Shown: in pieces, positions 1 to 8,400 of the stretch
How the letters are laid out: every line of letters starts with the position of its first letter
How positions within the stretch are numbered: the stretch's first letter is position 1
NCBI GenBank assembly: GCA_903885525.1
Contig: CAISJA010000084.1
Span: 1-13,322, forward strand
Origin: an uncultured Opitutaceae bacterium
GTDB taxonomy: Bacteria; Verrucomicrobiota; Verrucomicrobiia; Opitutales; Opitutaceae
Reading direction: 5' to 3'
Length of the DNA: 13,322 nucleotides
The notes under the pieces: model-generated
Told to the model about the DNA's origin: nothing
The model's input: the letters and a program-made list of their open reading frames with translations, nothing else
Database searches by the model: none
Made by a program: the position numbers and the translations under genes

Positions 1-58
1 CGGCGCCAACTAGAACCCGTGTCCGCTTTGGCTGGGTTTTAAGTCGGAGTCGGTCTGC

Positions 59-331
59 GTGAGCGGTAACGCTTGGGGCTTTCGCGCAGACCCCCATGAT
101 TACCCCAGCTCAACACATACGATCTGCCACGGTCATGTTCACACCCCAAGGAGCTGGTGGTGGCGCTCAGCGGGCGGAACGATCTGCCTCAACGCCGGGT
201 GCGACTGGTCGTCAGCGACCCCCAACCACATCCTGATCGACACGGTGAAGAACACCGCGACCTGGACCGCCGGCGGCATCCGCGAGCGCATCCCGCTGAT
301 CATCAATGCCCCGGGGTTAAGACCGCTATAA
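59..331 (+). pseudogene. Metallophosphoesterase, C-terminal remnant
   Basis: This reads as the C-terminal part of a calcineurin-like metallophosphoesterase. The translation contains CHGHVHTP, the metal-binding GHxH motif near the C-terminus of this superfamily. It is followed by GGTICLNAGCDW and PNHILIDT, matching the usual strand order (C-N-x-G-x-DW, then PNHxxID) after that motif. Intact enzymes are usually well over 200 residues and carry metal-binding D-x-H, GDxxD and GNH motifs near the N-terminus; none of these is present. The frame is open back to an in-frame TAG at 11-13, and the residues before about base 104 do not look like the family. The listed start is a GTG with no convincing ribosome binding site. 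It is most likely a truncated or rearranged gene, possibly cut at a recombination junction. A frameshifted N-terminus left of the window is the alternative. Confidence 0.6.
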
Positions 332-332
332 T
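327..332 (+). promoter_or_regulatory. Candidate -10 box upstream of the HTH gene
   Basis: A perfect TATAAT lies at the end of the phosphoesterase remnant, 15 bases before the ATG at 348. No good TTGACA-like box is present 16 to 18 bases upstream. Initiation here would leave a leader of only about 9 bases, which fits the absence of a clear ribosome binding site. The hexamer match alone is weak evidence. Confidence 0.35.
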
Positions 333-347
333 CCGTATCTCTGGAAC

Positions 348-686
348 ATGCCAGCCTCCCTCACCCAAACCCGAGAGCCCCAGCCCGACATCGTCGCCAC
401 CCGTGTGGCCGCCGTGTCATCTGTCATTACCACTGATTTTGGCGGTAATCGCAACAACATTTCGCAGGACCCGCAGCGCGCCCCGACCGGCCCCTTCGAC
501 ATCTTTCTCTCAACTGAGCAGCTGGCGGCGCGGCTCCAGGTGAGCGTCGACACGATCTCCAGGTGGGAAGCGATCGGCAAGATCCCGCGCCCGGTGCGCA
601 GCAAACCCGCCGGCTCCGGCCGCGGGCGCCAGGTCGTCCGTCACGATTTGTGGTGCGTCTGCCGCCGCCTCTTCGGCAAGGAGTAA
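348..686 (+). CDS. AlpA/excisionase-like helix-turn-helix protein
   Basis: A 112-residue protein whose second half is a MerR/AlpA-type helix-turn-helix. The segment LSTEQLAARLQVSVDTISRW (from about residue 54) has the helix-turn-helix pattern, and the following GKIPRPVRSK...GRGRQVVRHDLW resembles the basic wing of excisionase-like proteins. The first 50 or so residues are low in recognisable structure, so the true start could be downstream at a non-ATG codon; 348 is the only ATG before the domain. The stop is 6 bases before the recombinase start, so the two are probably co-transcribed. In mobile elements such small proteins bind attachment-site DNA and set recombination direction (excisionase) or regulate the integrase. 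That role is inferred from position and fold, not from a specific family match. Confidence 0.7.
   Translation: MPASLTQTREPQPDIVATRVAAVSSVITTDFGGNRNNISQDPQRAPTGPFDIFLSTEQLAARLQVSVDTISRWEAIGKIPRPVRSKPAGSGRGRQVVRHDLWCVCRRLFGKE
678..683 (+). promoter_or_regulatory. Ribosome binding site of the recombinase
   Basis: AAGGAG overlaps the last codons of the HTH gene and sits 9 bases before the ATG at 693. It supports that start and suggests translational linkage of the two genes. Confidence 0.7.
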
Positions 687-692
687 CCTGCC

Positions 693-1880
693 ATGCCGCG
701 TCGCCCCAAAGTCAATGTCACTCCGAGTCCGTCCGGCGGCTGGTATGTCGACACGTCCGCGCTCACGCCGCGCTACCGCAGCAAGCCCTTTGCGACCGAG
801 GCCGAAGCCGAGTTCGACGCAGAGCGCATCCGCCGCCAGCTCGCCGGCACAGGCTCCGCTGCGGAGGATCTGCGGGCGATCGACTCCGCGATGCACCGCC
901 TCGCTACCTCCGAGTGCCCCGAGCGCGGCAAGCCTTTGTCGTTCGCTATCGAGTGGTTCATCGCGAACTACAAGGGCGATAGCAGCGACCGGCCGCTGTC
1001 GTCCTGGATCGCGGAATTCAAGGACCTCAAGAAGGCGGTCATCGAGGCCAAGACATACGTCGAGATCGAGCAATACTGTGACCACTTCTCCGCCACGTTC
1101 GAAAAGCTCACCGCAGGCCAGCTCACGGTCAAGCAGCTGACCGCATACTTCGAGGCGAACCCATCGCACTGGCACCGCGACAAAGTCCTCCGCAACTTTT
1201 TCAGCTGGCTGGCTGGGGAGGAGTGCCGGCGCCTAGTCGCACTCCCGCACCCGCCGATCGACACCTCTCCCATGGACTACATCCGGAGGCCCGTCTACCA
1301 GCGCGAGAGCGACGAGATCCACATCCTTTATGTCGGCCAGGTGCGGCACGCGATCGAGGTTGCAATCAAGGACTACCCCGAGCCCCTCGGACAGTTTGTT
1401 TTCAACGTGCTCACCGGGCTGCGTCCGGAGGCTGAGTCTGAGAAATTCTGGAAGCTGCCGAACCATGGCTGGGGCAAGGTCGACTTCAAGCGCAAGCTGC
1501 TCACGGTCACCCGGCAGATCGAGAAGACCAGCAAGAGAAACAGGCAGCTGGTGCTCATGCCGAACGTGCTCGCGTGGCTGGAGTATTTTAAGGCGAAGGG
1601 CACCCCTATGGCGTGTCCTCGGCGGGCGTGGCGCAAGTTCACGGAGGCCGCTTACCCCAAGCCGGCCACACCAGACGGCGTCCGCCTGGACCACGTCCAG
1701 GACCTTCTCCGCCACACCACGCTCAGCAACTACGCGAAGAGGCTATCGGTGGTCGAAATCGAATACCAGTTCGCGACGAGTCAGGACATGATCGTCTCTC
1801 ATTATCTGTCCCAGATCGCTGACGACGCCGAGATTGAAGAATTCTTCAGCCTCACGCCGGCGTCGTTCGGACTGGTGTAA
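693..1880 (+). CDS. Tyrosine recombinase/integrase, atypical active site
   Basis: A 395-residue phage-integrase-family recombinase. Residues 1-80 resemble an arm-binding region, about 90-190 a helical core-binding domain (with FAIEWFIANY and VLRNFFSWL), and about 210-395 the catalytic domain. Visible active-site elements are LTGLRP (first Arg, R244), a beta-hairpin lysine in EKTSKRNRQ (K278 or K281), DLLRHT (second Arg, R340) and DMIVSHYLS (nucleophile Y371). Two positions differ from the textbook R-K-HxxR-H/W-Y set: the first His of HxxR is Asp337, and the usual GH/GW before the tyrosine reads A361-T362. I recall verrucomicrobial relatives with LRHS...GN...SNY, so it may be a lineage variant rather than dead. 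AAGGAG precedes the start. It probably mobilised or captured this island, but no attachment-site pair was found. Confidence 0.85.
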   Translation: MPRRPKVNVTPSPSGGWYVDTSALTPRYRSKPFATEAEAEFDAERIRRQLAGTGSAAEDLRAIDSAMHRLATSECPERGKPLSFAIEWFIANYKGDSSDRPLSSWIAEFKDLKKAVIEAKTYVEIEQYCDHFSATFEKLTAGQLTVKQLTAYFEANPSHWHRDKVLRNFFSWLAGEECRRLVALPHPPIDTSPMDYIRRPVYQRESDEIHILYVGQVRHAIEVAIKDYPEPLGQFVFNVLTGLRPEAESEKFWKLPNHGWGKVDFKRKLLTVTRQIEKTSKRNRQLVLMPNVLAWLEYFKAKGTPMACPRRAWRKFTEAAYPKPATPDGVRLDHVQDLLRHTTLSNYAKRLSVVEIEYQFATSQDMIVSHYLSQIADDAEIEEFFSLTPASFGLV

Positions 1881-1902
1881 GCGCGGTCGCGGCTTCCATC
1901 CG

Positions 1903-1935
1903 CCGGCAGGTGCTGAAGCTCCGCGCACCTGCCGG
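1903..1935 (+). terminator. Stem-loop downstream of the recombinase
   Basis: A perfect 11-bp inverted repeat (CCGGCAGGTGC and GCACCTGCCGG) with an 11-base loop begins 23 bases after the recombinase stop. It is followed by a mixed ACCATCCTTTTC rather than a clean T-run. It most likely terminates the HTH-recombinase transcript and separates it from the defence genes. The weak T-tract leaves open another role, such as a protein-binding site. Confidence 0.5.
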
Positions 1936-1970
1936 ACCATCCTTTTCAGGTGCGAAGCACTGACGCTATT

Positions 1971-1976
1971 TACAAT
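1971..1976 (+). promoter_or_regulatory. Candidate -10 box for the defence operon
   Basis: TACAAT lies in the 234-base gap between the recombinase and the helicase gene. No good -35 box is seen at normal spacing. ATTTACA occurs twice nearby (1968-1974 and 1991-1997), and a small GTGC-GAA-GCAC hairpin sits at 1950-1960. A promoter is expected here because the gene follows a terminator-like stem-loop, but the exact site is uncertain. The rest of the gap up to 2114 shows nothing I recognise; start codons read upstream of 2115 give a peptide unlike the protein family. Confidence 0.3.
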
Positions 1977-2114
1977 GCTCTCCTTTTCGGATTTACAGGG
2001 GATGAGTCGCCACATGCCGATAGCGTTCGCCGTAAAAACCGCCTCCCGCCCCAAGCGAGTCACGGATTTCCTGCCGCCCACGGCTGGGGGCATGTCGCCG
2101 CATTCCTGATAGGC

Positions 2115-5100
2115 ATGTCCACCCGCTTCTTCACTAACGCAGGCACCAACACCCTCTTCACCAAACTCGAAGGGGTGTTCCATCACAACCCCGACATCGA
2201 GCGTTTCGACGCCTTGGTCGGTTATCTGCGCGCGTCCGGCTACTTTGCGCTCCGTCCGCACCTGTCCAAGGTTCCCCAGGTCCGCATCCTCGTCGGTATC
2301 GACGTGGACGAGATCGTCGCCGACTACCACAGGCGTGGCCTCCTCTTCCTTGCCGACCCCGCCAAGGCACTTGAGGACTTCCAGACCCGCCTCAAGACTG
2401 ACATCCAGAAGGCCGAATACCGGCCAGACATCGAGGCAGGCATCCTCAGCTTCGTGGAGGACGTGGTCTCCGGGAAGCTGGCGATCAAGGCGCACCCCAC
2501 CAAGCGCCTCCACGCTAAGATTTACATCTTCCTCCCGATCGGCTGGTGCGAGCACAAGGCCGGCGCGGTCATCACCGGCTCCTCCAACCTGACCGCTGCC
2601 GGCCTCGGCGTCGAAGAGCAATCGCGCAACTACGAGTTCAACGTCCTCCTCCACGACTACGCCGACGTGAAGTTCGCGTCCGATGAGTTCGAGAAGTTGT
2701 GGGCGGAGTCCATCGATGTCCTGCCCAAGACGGTCCTGGCGGTGCGAGATTCTACCTACCTCGCGACCACGATCACGCCCTACGAGCTATACTACAAGCT
2801 CCTCGCCGAATACTTCGGCCCGGCAGTCGACTACGACCCCAATGCTATCTCCGACCTCCCCGACGGCTTCAAGCGCCTTAGCTACCAGATCGACGCGGTC
2901 AACAACGGCTACCGTCTCCTCGAAAAGCATAACGGCTTCTTCCTAGCCGATGTCGTCGGCTTGGGTAAGACGGTCGTCGCCTGCCTCATTGCCCGAAAGT
3001 TCTTTTTCCATAACGGCTTTCCTGACCACCGGTCCCACACCCTCATCATCACCCCTCCGGCGTTAGAAGAGAACTGGCGTGAGACCAAGGATCGCTTCCG
3101 GCTCGATAACTGCGACATCGTCCCCAACGGCTCTCTCCACAAGGTCCGCAGCCCTCAAAAATACGACCTCATCATCGTCGACGAGGCCCACAAGTTCCGC
3201 AACGACACCGCCGAGGCCTTCGACGACCTCCAGCGCCTTTGCAAATCCGGCACTCTCCGCAAGCTGCCCGACGGCTCCGTCGCCGAGAAAAAGGTCATCC
3301 TCGTCTCCGCGACGCCGCTGAACAACTCCCCGCAGGACATACGCAACCAGCTCGCTCTTTTCCAGGACCTGAAGCGTTCCACCCTCACCATCGGTAACCT
3401 CCAGCACTTCTTCGCCCAGCGCGAACGCGAGTTCCGCGACGCGAAACGGGAGCCTAACGTCGAGGCCGCCCGGCGGGCCGTGGTCGCCATCTACGAACAC
3501 ATCCGCACCAAGGTCATCAGCGAGATCATCGTCCGCCGCACCCGCACGGACCTCAACGAGAACGAGGACTACAAGCGGGACCTCGTCGCGCAGGACATCC
3601 ACTTCCCTGAAATCGAGCGTCCGCGGCACATCCTCTACCCGCTTACCCCCGACCTCGAGGGGCTCTACGACCGCACGGTTCAGATGCTGTCCACTGGCAC
3701 ACCAACCAGCCTGACCTACAACCGCTACAAGGCGCTCTCGTTCCTCCGGGCCGACCTGAAGAAGAAATACCAGAACGCCGACCGCATCTCCCTGCAGCTC
3801 GCGACCATCATGCGCACGCTGCTGGTCAAGCGCCTCGACAGCTCCTTCTACGCCTTTACCGCTTCCCTACGCCGCTTCCGCGATGCCACCCGGGTCATGG
3901 TAGGCATGTTCGAGCGGGGCACGGTTTACATCGCGCCCAATCTGCCGGTGAACCAGCTCATCCTGGAGGGCCGAGAGGAGGAACTCGTCTCCTTGATTGC
4001 AGAGAAGCAGGACGCCGACCCCACCATCGAGGTCTGCAAGCCCGAGGATTTCGCTGAGGATCTGCTCACCGGGCTGCGGCGCGACTTGGCGCGCATCGAG
4101 CCTATCTTGGCCGAATGGCAGCAGCTTGCCGACGCCAACATCGACCCCAAGTTCGACCTCTTCCTCCACTACTTGCATGGCGAGTTACTACACCGCGACA
4201 TCAACCGCGAAGGCAAGCTAGTCATCTTCTCTGAGTCCCGCGAAACGACCGAATACCTTACCAAGCGACTCTCCATCGCCGGCTTCAATCGAGTCCTCAC
4301 CATCGACGCCGGCAATCGCAATGCCCGCCGGGACGACATTCGAGCCAACTTTGACGCCAACTTCGCCGGCAAACACCGTGACGACTTTGACCTCATCATC
4401 GCCACCGAGGTCCTTGCCGAGGGCGTGAACCTTCATCGGGCCAACATCATCGTCAACTACGACACCCCGTGGAATTCCACGCGGCTCATGCAGCGCATCG
4501 GCCGGGTGAACCGAATTGGCTCTGTCGCCCCGCGGGTCTACATCTACAATTTCTATCCCACCTCGCGTGTCGACGACGACATCGAGTTGCGCAAGAAGGC
4601 CGTCATGAAGCTCCAGGCTTTCCACTCGGCACTCGGCGAGGACAGCCAGATTTACTCCACCGACGAGGAGGTTGATACCTTCGGCCTCTTTGAAAAGGTG
4701 CCCGAGGACAATGAGCGCGACGAGCGTCTCACACTGCTCATGGAGCTGCGCCGCTTCCGTGCGCAGAACCCGGAGCAATTTCGCCGCATCGTCAAGCTCC
4801 CCGCCCGCTGCCGCGTCGGCCGCGCCGATCCCGACCGTGCGCACAACTCGGTCGCGTTCATCCGCAACACCCATCGCGACGCCTTCTATCGCGTGCGGCC
4901 GGGGACGGAACCGGAAGAGATCAGCTTCACCGAGGCCGCCCGCGAGTTTCGCTCCCACCACATCGACGAACCAGCCATCGCCCTTCACGGCGAGCACCAC
5001 GACCAGGTCAATGCCGCCACCGCCGCATTCCGCGAGGCCGTCATCGCCGACACGCTGGCACCCCTCGCGGTCGAGGTGAAGCAAGGACCGAACGAAAAGC

Positions 5101-5423
5101 GTGCCCGCGACTTCGTGGACGGGTTCCTCGCCTTCGACTTCATCAGTGATGAGGAGCGGCGCCTGATTCGGCTCGCCAAACTCGCGCTTGCCCGTGCCCG
5201 CTACGCCAGTCTTCAGCGCGAGATTAACACCCTCCAGCGCGACACGAAGAAGGTAAAGGTCACCCCCGCGGTGCTGGCCGACAAGCTCTTCGAGATTCTG
5301 CGGGAGTATAAGCTGGAGGATATGGAGAGCCAAGGCGTCGGCACAGCCGAGAGCATTCGCCGCGCTGAGACCGACCCCGAGATCATCCTCACCGAGTCCT
5401 TCGACCATTCGCCCCGCTCATGA
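2115..5423 (+). CDS. Phospholipase D-type nuclease fused to SF2 (SNF2-like) helicase
   Basis: The protein is 1102 residues from the ATG at 2115 (MSTRFFTNAGTN), chosen because residues encoded upstream are low-quality and this start begins the recognisable fold. Residues about 1-190 form a PLD domain with one HxK motif (H133, K135), GSSNLT (155-160) and a downstream RNYEFNV block; the usual HKD aspartate is not visible (Leu at that spot). The helicase core follows: YQ.DAV Q-motif, Walker A GLGKT (282-286), DEAH (356-359), SATP (398-401), then the second RecA domain with TEVLAEGVNLHRA and QRIGRVNRIG (793-802). Residues after about 850 are unassigned. PLD nucleases paired with SF2 ATPases occur in CglI/NgoAVII-type ATP-dependent restriction enzymes, there as separate subunits. 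Overlap with the methyltransferase gene suggests a translocating restriction subunit; nuclease activity is inferred. Confidence 0.88.
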   Translation: MSTRFFTNAGTNTLFTKLEGVFHHNPDIERFDALVGYLRASGYFALRPHLSKVPQVRILVGIDVDEIVADYHRRGLLFLADPAKALEDFQTRLKTDIQKAEYRPDIEAGILSFVEDVVSGKLAIKAHPTKRLHAKIYIFLPIGWCEHKAGAVITGSSNLTAAGLGVEEQSRNYEFNVLLHDYADVKFASDEFEKLWAESIDVLPKTVLAVRDSTYLATTITPYELYYKLLAEYFGPAVDYDPNAISDLPDGFKRLSYQIDAVNNGYRLLEKHNGFFLADVVGLGKTVVACLIARKFFFHNGFPDHRSHTLIITPPALEENWRETKDRFRLDNCDIVPNGSLHKVRSPQKYDLIIVDEAHKFRNDTAEAFDDLQRLCKSGTLRKLPDGSVAEKKVILVSATPLNNSPQDIRNQLALFQDLKRSTLTIGNLQHFFAQREREFRDAKREPNVEAARRAVVAIYEHIRTKVISEIIVRRTRTDLNENEDYKRDLVAQDIHFPEIERPRHILYPLTPDLEGLYDRTVQMLSTGTPTSLTYNRYKALSFLRADLKKKYQNADRISLQLATIMRTLLVKRLDSSFYAFTASLRRFRDATRVMVGMFERGTVYIAPNLPVNQLILEGREEELVSLIAEKQDADPTIEVCKPEDFAEDLLTGLRRDLARIEPILAEWQQLADANIDPKFDLFLHYLHGELLHRDINREGKLVIFSESRETTEYLTKRLSIAGFNRVLTIDAGNRNARRDDIRANFDANFAGKHRDDFDLIIATEVLAEGVNLHRANIIVNYDTPWNSTRLMQRIGRVNRIGSVAPRVYIYNFYPTSRVDDDIELRKKAVMKLQAFHSALGEDSQIYSTDEEVDTFGLFEKVPEDNERDERLTLLMELRRFRAQNPEQFRRIVKLPARCRVGRADPDRAHNSVAFIRNTHRDAFYRVRPGTEPEEISFTEAAREFRSHHIDEPAIALHGEHHDQVNAATAAFREAVIADTLAPLAVEVKQGPNEKRARDFVDGFLAFDFISDEERRLIRLAKLALARARYASLQREINTLQRDTKKVKVTPAVLADKLFEILREYKLEDMESQGVGTAESIRRAETDPEIILTESFDHSPRS

Positions 5424-8400
5424 CCCGCGACGAACTGAAATCCTTCCTCCAATCGCGATATGAGCGGACACGCTGGCTAACCCTGCTCCACAACCTGCTT
5501 CCCACGACGCAGGTTTTCGGTGCGGCCAAGGACCTCGCCTTCGACGACGACAACATTGCCTCCGCGGCACAAATCGCCCGTATCCCGCTCGCCGGGGATC
5601 GCACCGTTGCAGTGCTGGAGGTGTGCGTTACAGGGCAGGTCGATTTGCAGCGTAACCGTGTTGGCCTGCGCAACCTTGTTTCCCGCTTTATCGGACAAGA
5701 GGGAGCCGATGCCGTGCTCGCCTTCTTCGTTGGCGATGCGCCCGACTACCGCTTCTCCTTCGCCGCTCGCACTAACACCTTCACCGCTGACGGTCAGTTG
5801 GAGCAAAACGAGACAGCGCCCCGCCGCTACACCTACCTCTTCGGTCCCGGACTGCCCTGCCGGACGGCGCTGGAGCGCCTCGAATTACTCCGATCCCTTG
5901 GCAGTCGCGCACAACTTTCAGACCTGATCGAGGCATTCAAGGTCGAGCCGCTCTTCAAGGAGTTCTACCGTGACTACGGCCGCGTGTTCGATGCGGTCGA
6001 GAACCATGTGCGGCCGACCCTCCCCGACAAGGAGCCACTCCGTCTATTCACCCAGCGCCTTTTCAACCGGCTCATGTTCCTCGCCTTCGTCGAGCGCAAG
6101 GGCTGGCTGCGCTTTGGGCAGCATAATGGCTACCTGGCCGCACTCTGGAATGACCACATCTCCAAGCGCCGCACCGCGCCCGCACAGGCCAATTTCTATG
6201 CCGATAGGCTCGTGCCACTCTTCTTCGAGGGTCTGAACCAGGCCGCTAGGCCCCCGGGGATCAGCGACCCCCGGTTCGGCATAGTGCCCTACCTCAACGG
6301 CGGTCTTTTTGAATACGCCGACGACGGCACCGACCGCCTGCCCGCCCTCCGCGTGCCCGACGAGGCCATCGCCCTTATTCTGGATTCCGAGAGCGGTCTT
6401 TTCTCCCGCTACAACTTCACCGTAGCCGAGAGCACGCCCCTTGAGATTCAAGTCGCGGTCGATCCGGAGATGCTTGGTAAGGTATTCGAGGAACTCGTCA
6501 CCGGCCGGCACGAGCACGGTAGCTACTACACCCCCAAGCCCATCGTCGCCTTCATGGGCCGCGCCGCATTGGTCGAGCACCTCGCCGACCGCTGCCGGTC
6601 CGAGCCACGCGCGGCCTTGGAGAGATTCGTCCATGAGGACGACGCCACGGCTCTGCGGGACCCAGAGGCTGTTCATCGCGCACTGCTGACGGTGAAGGTA
6701 TGTGACCCCGCCTGCGGCTCAGGTGCCTACTTGCTCGGCATGCTGCACGAGTTGCTCGACCTCCGCACCAGTATTTTCGTCTCGCGCCAGAAGGCCGACC
6801 CCGAGACGGCCTACCAGCGTCGCCTCCAGATCATTGAGCGGAACCTCTACGGCGTCGATAAGGACGCCTTCGCGGTCAACATCGCCCGGTTGCGCCTCTG
6901 GCTCGCCTTGGCGGTCGAGTTTGAAGGCCCCGTCCCACCGCCCTTGCCGAACCTCGATTTCAAAATCGAGGTCGGCGATGCGCTTGCCGCCCCGGCTCCC
7001 CAAGACATCTTTCAACGCCCGGCAGTGGAGGAATTCCGCGACAAGAAGGCGGCCTTTCTCCGCGCCCATGGCGAGGAGAAGGCCAAGCTGAAAGCCGAGT
7101 TGGAGCGCATCCGAGCCGATCTTGCCCTCTGGCAGCAGGCGGATCTGTCCGATCACGGCTTTAACTGGGCGGTCGAGTTTGCAGAGGTGTTTCTACCCGA
7201 TGCCGAGGAACGGGCCCTCCTCGGGGAGTTGCTTGTGCAGGAGGATGCGCCCCGGGCGATTCAGCCCGGCGGCTTCGACATCATTGTCGCCAATCCGCCC
7301 TACGTGCGCATGGAGCTGATCAAGCCGCAGAAGCCGATCCTCCGGAAACGCTTTCGCCTCGTCCACGCTGAGCGCGCCGACCTCTACATCTATTTCTATG
7401 CCCGCGCCCACGAGTTGCTCCGTCCGGGCGGAGTTGCGGCCTTCATCTCGTCGAACAAGTGGCTCCGTGCCGGCTATGGGGAGGCGCTCCGCCAGCATTT
7501 GTTGGATGCTCAGGCTTTCCGCCTGGTGATGGATTTCGGCGAGCTTGGCGTGTTCGATACCGCCGCAACCGACGCCGCGATCTTCCTTTGGCAAAAGCAG
7601 CCGCGCGCCGCCACCCCGACCGCATGGGCCATGGTTAAGGACCTGCCACTTTGCTACCGTGAGGGCGTCCGCACCCACTTCCAGAAGCTGCGGGTCGAAG
7701 TGCCCGCCGATCAATTTGGCGAGGGGAAACCGCGCCTCGCCACCATCGCGGCCGCCGACCTGCGCGGGCGCATGGAGCGCAGCGGTCCACGACTCGGCAA
7801 ACTATGCAATGGGCTTCTTGGCTGGGGCGTAAAAACCGGCCTGAACGATGCGTTCATCATCAACCAAGCGACTCGCGACCTCTTGATCGCCGAGACGCCG
7901 GCAGCCGCCGAGATCATCAAGCCCCTCTTGGCCGGTGACGACGTGCGTCGCTATGAGGTTCATTCACGCGGCACCTATTTGATCTACGCCTACCACGGCC
8001 TTGCCATCCGCCGCTATCCCTCAGTCGAGAAGCACCTTCTCCCTTTCAGGTCATACAAGGACGACAAGGGCAAGACCATCGGCCTCGATCATCGGGCGAC
8101 CCAACAGGAGTGGTTTGAGCTCCAGCAGCCGCAGATGGCCTATCGCCAATACTTCGATGGCGCGAAGATAACTTACCCCGAGATCGGTAAGGAAGCCCGC
8201 TTCGTCTTGGAATCCGAAGGTCGTTACCTGAATAACAAGTGCTTTTTTCTACCGTCTGCCGACTGGTTCCTACTCGGAGTCCTCAACTCATCGTCAGTCT
8301 TCGCCTATCTGAAAGAGGTGTGCGCATTGCTCGGCGACAAGGACGACGGCGGACGCCTGGAATACCGTGCTCAATACTTGGAGCTGCTTCCCATCCCCGA

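Noticed and set aside
1950..2114. Extension of the helicase protein to an ATG at 1950
   Set aside because: The extra 55 residues are unlike the PLD-helicase family and cover promoter-like sequence. The ATG at 2115 begins the recognisable protein.
1743..2654. A 303-codon minus-strand frame spanning the recombinase end and helicase start
   Set aside because: It overlaps two real genes and a stem-loop, has no recognisable motif, and reads as a codon-bias shadow. The same applies to the 396-codon minus frame at 4218-5408 and the 210-codon one at 6044-6676.
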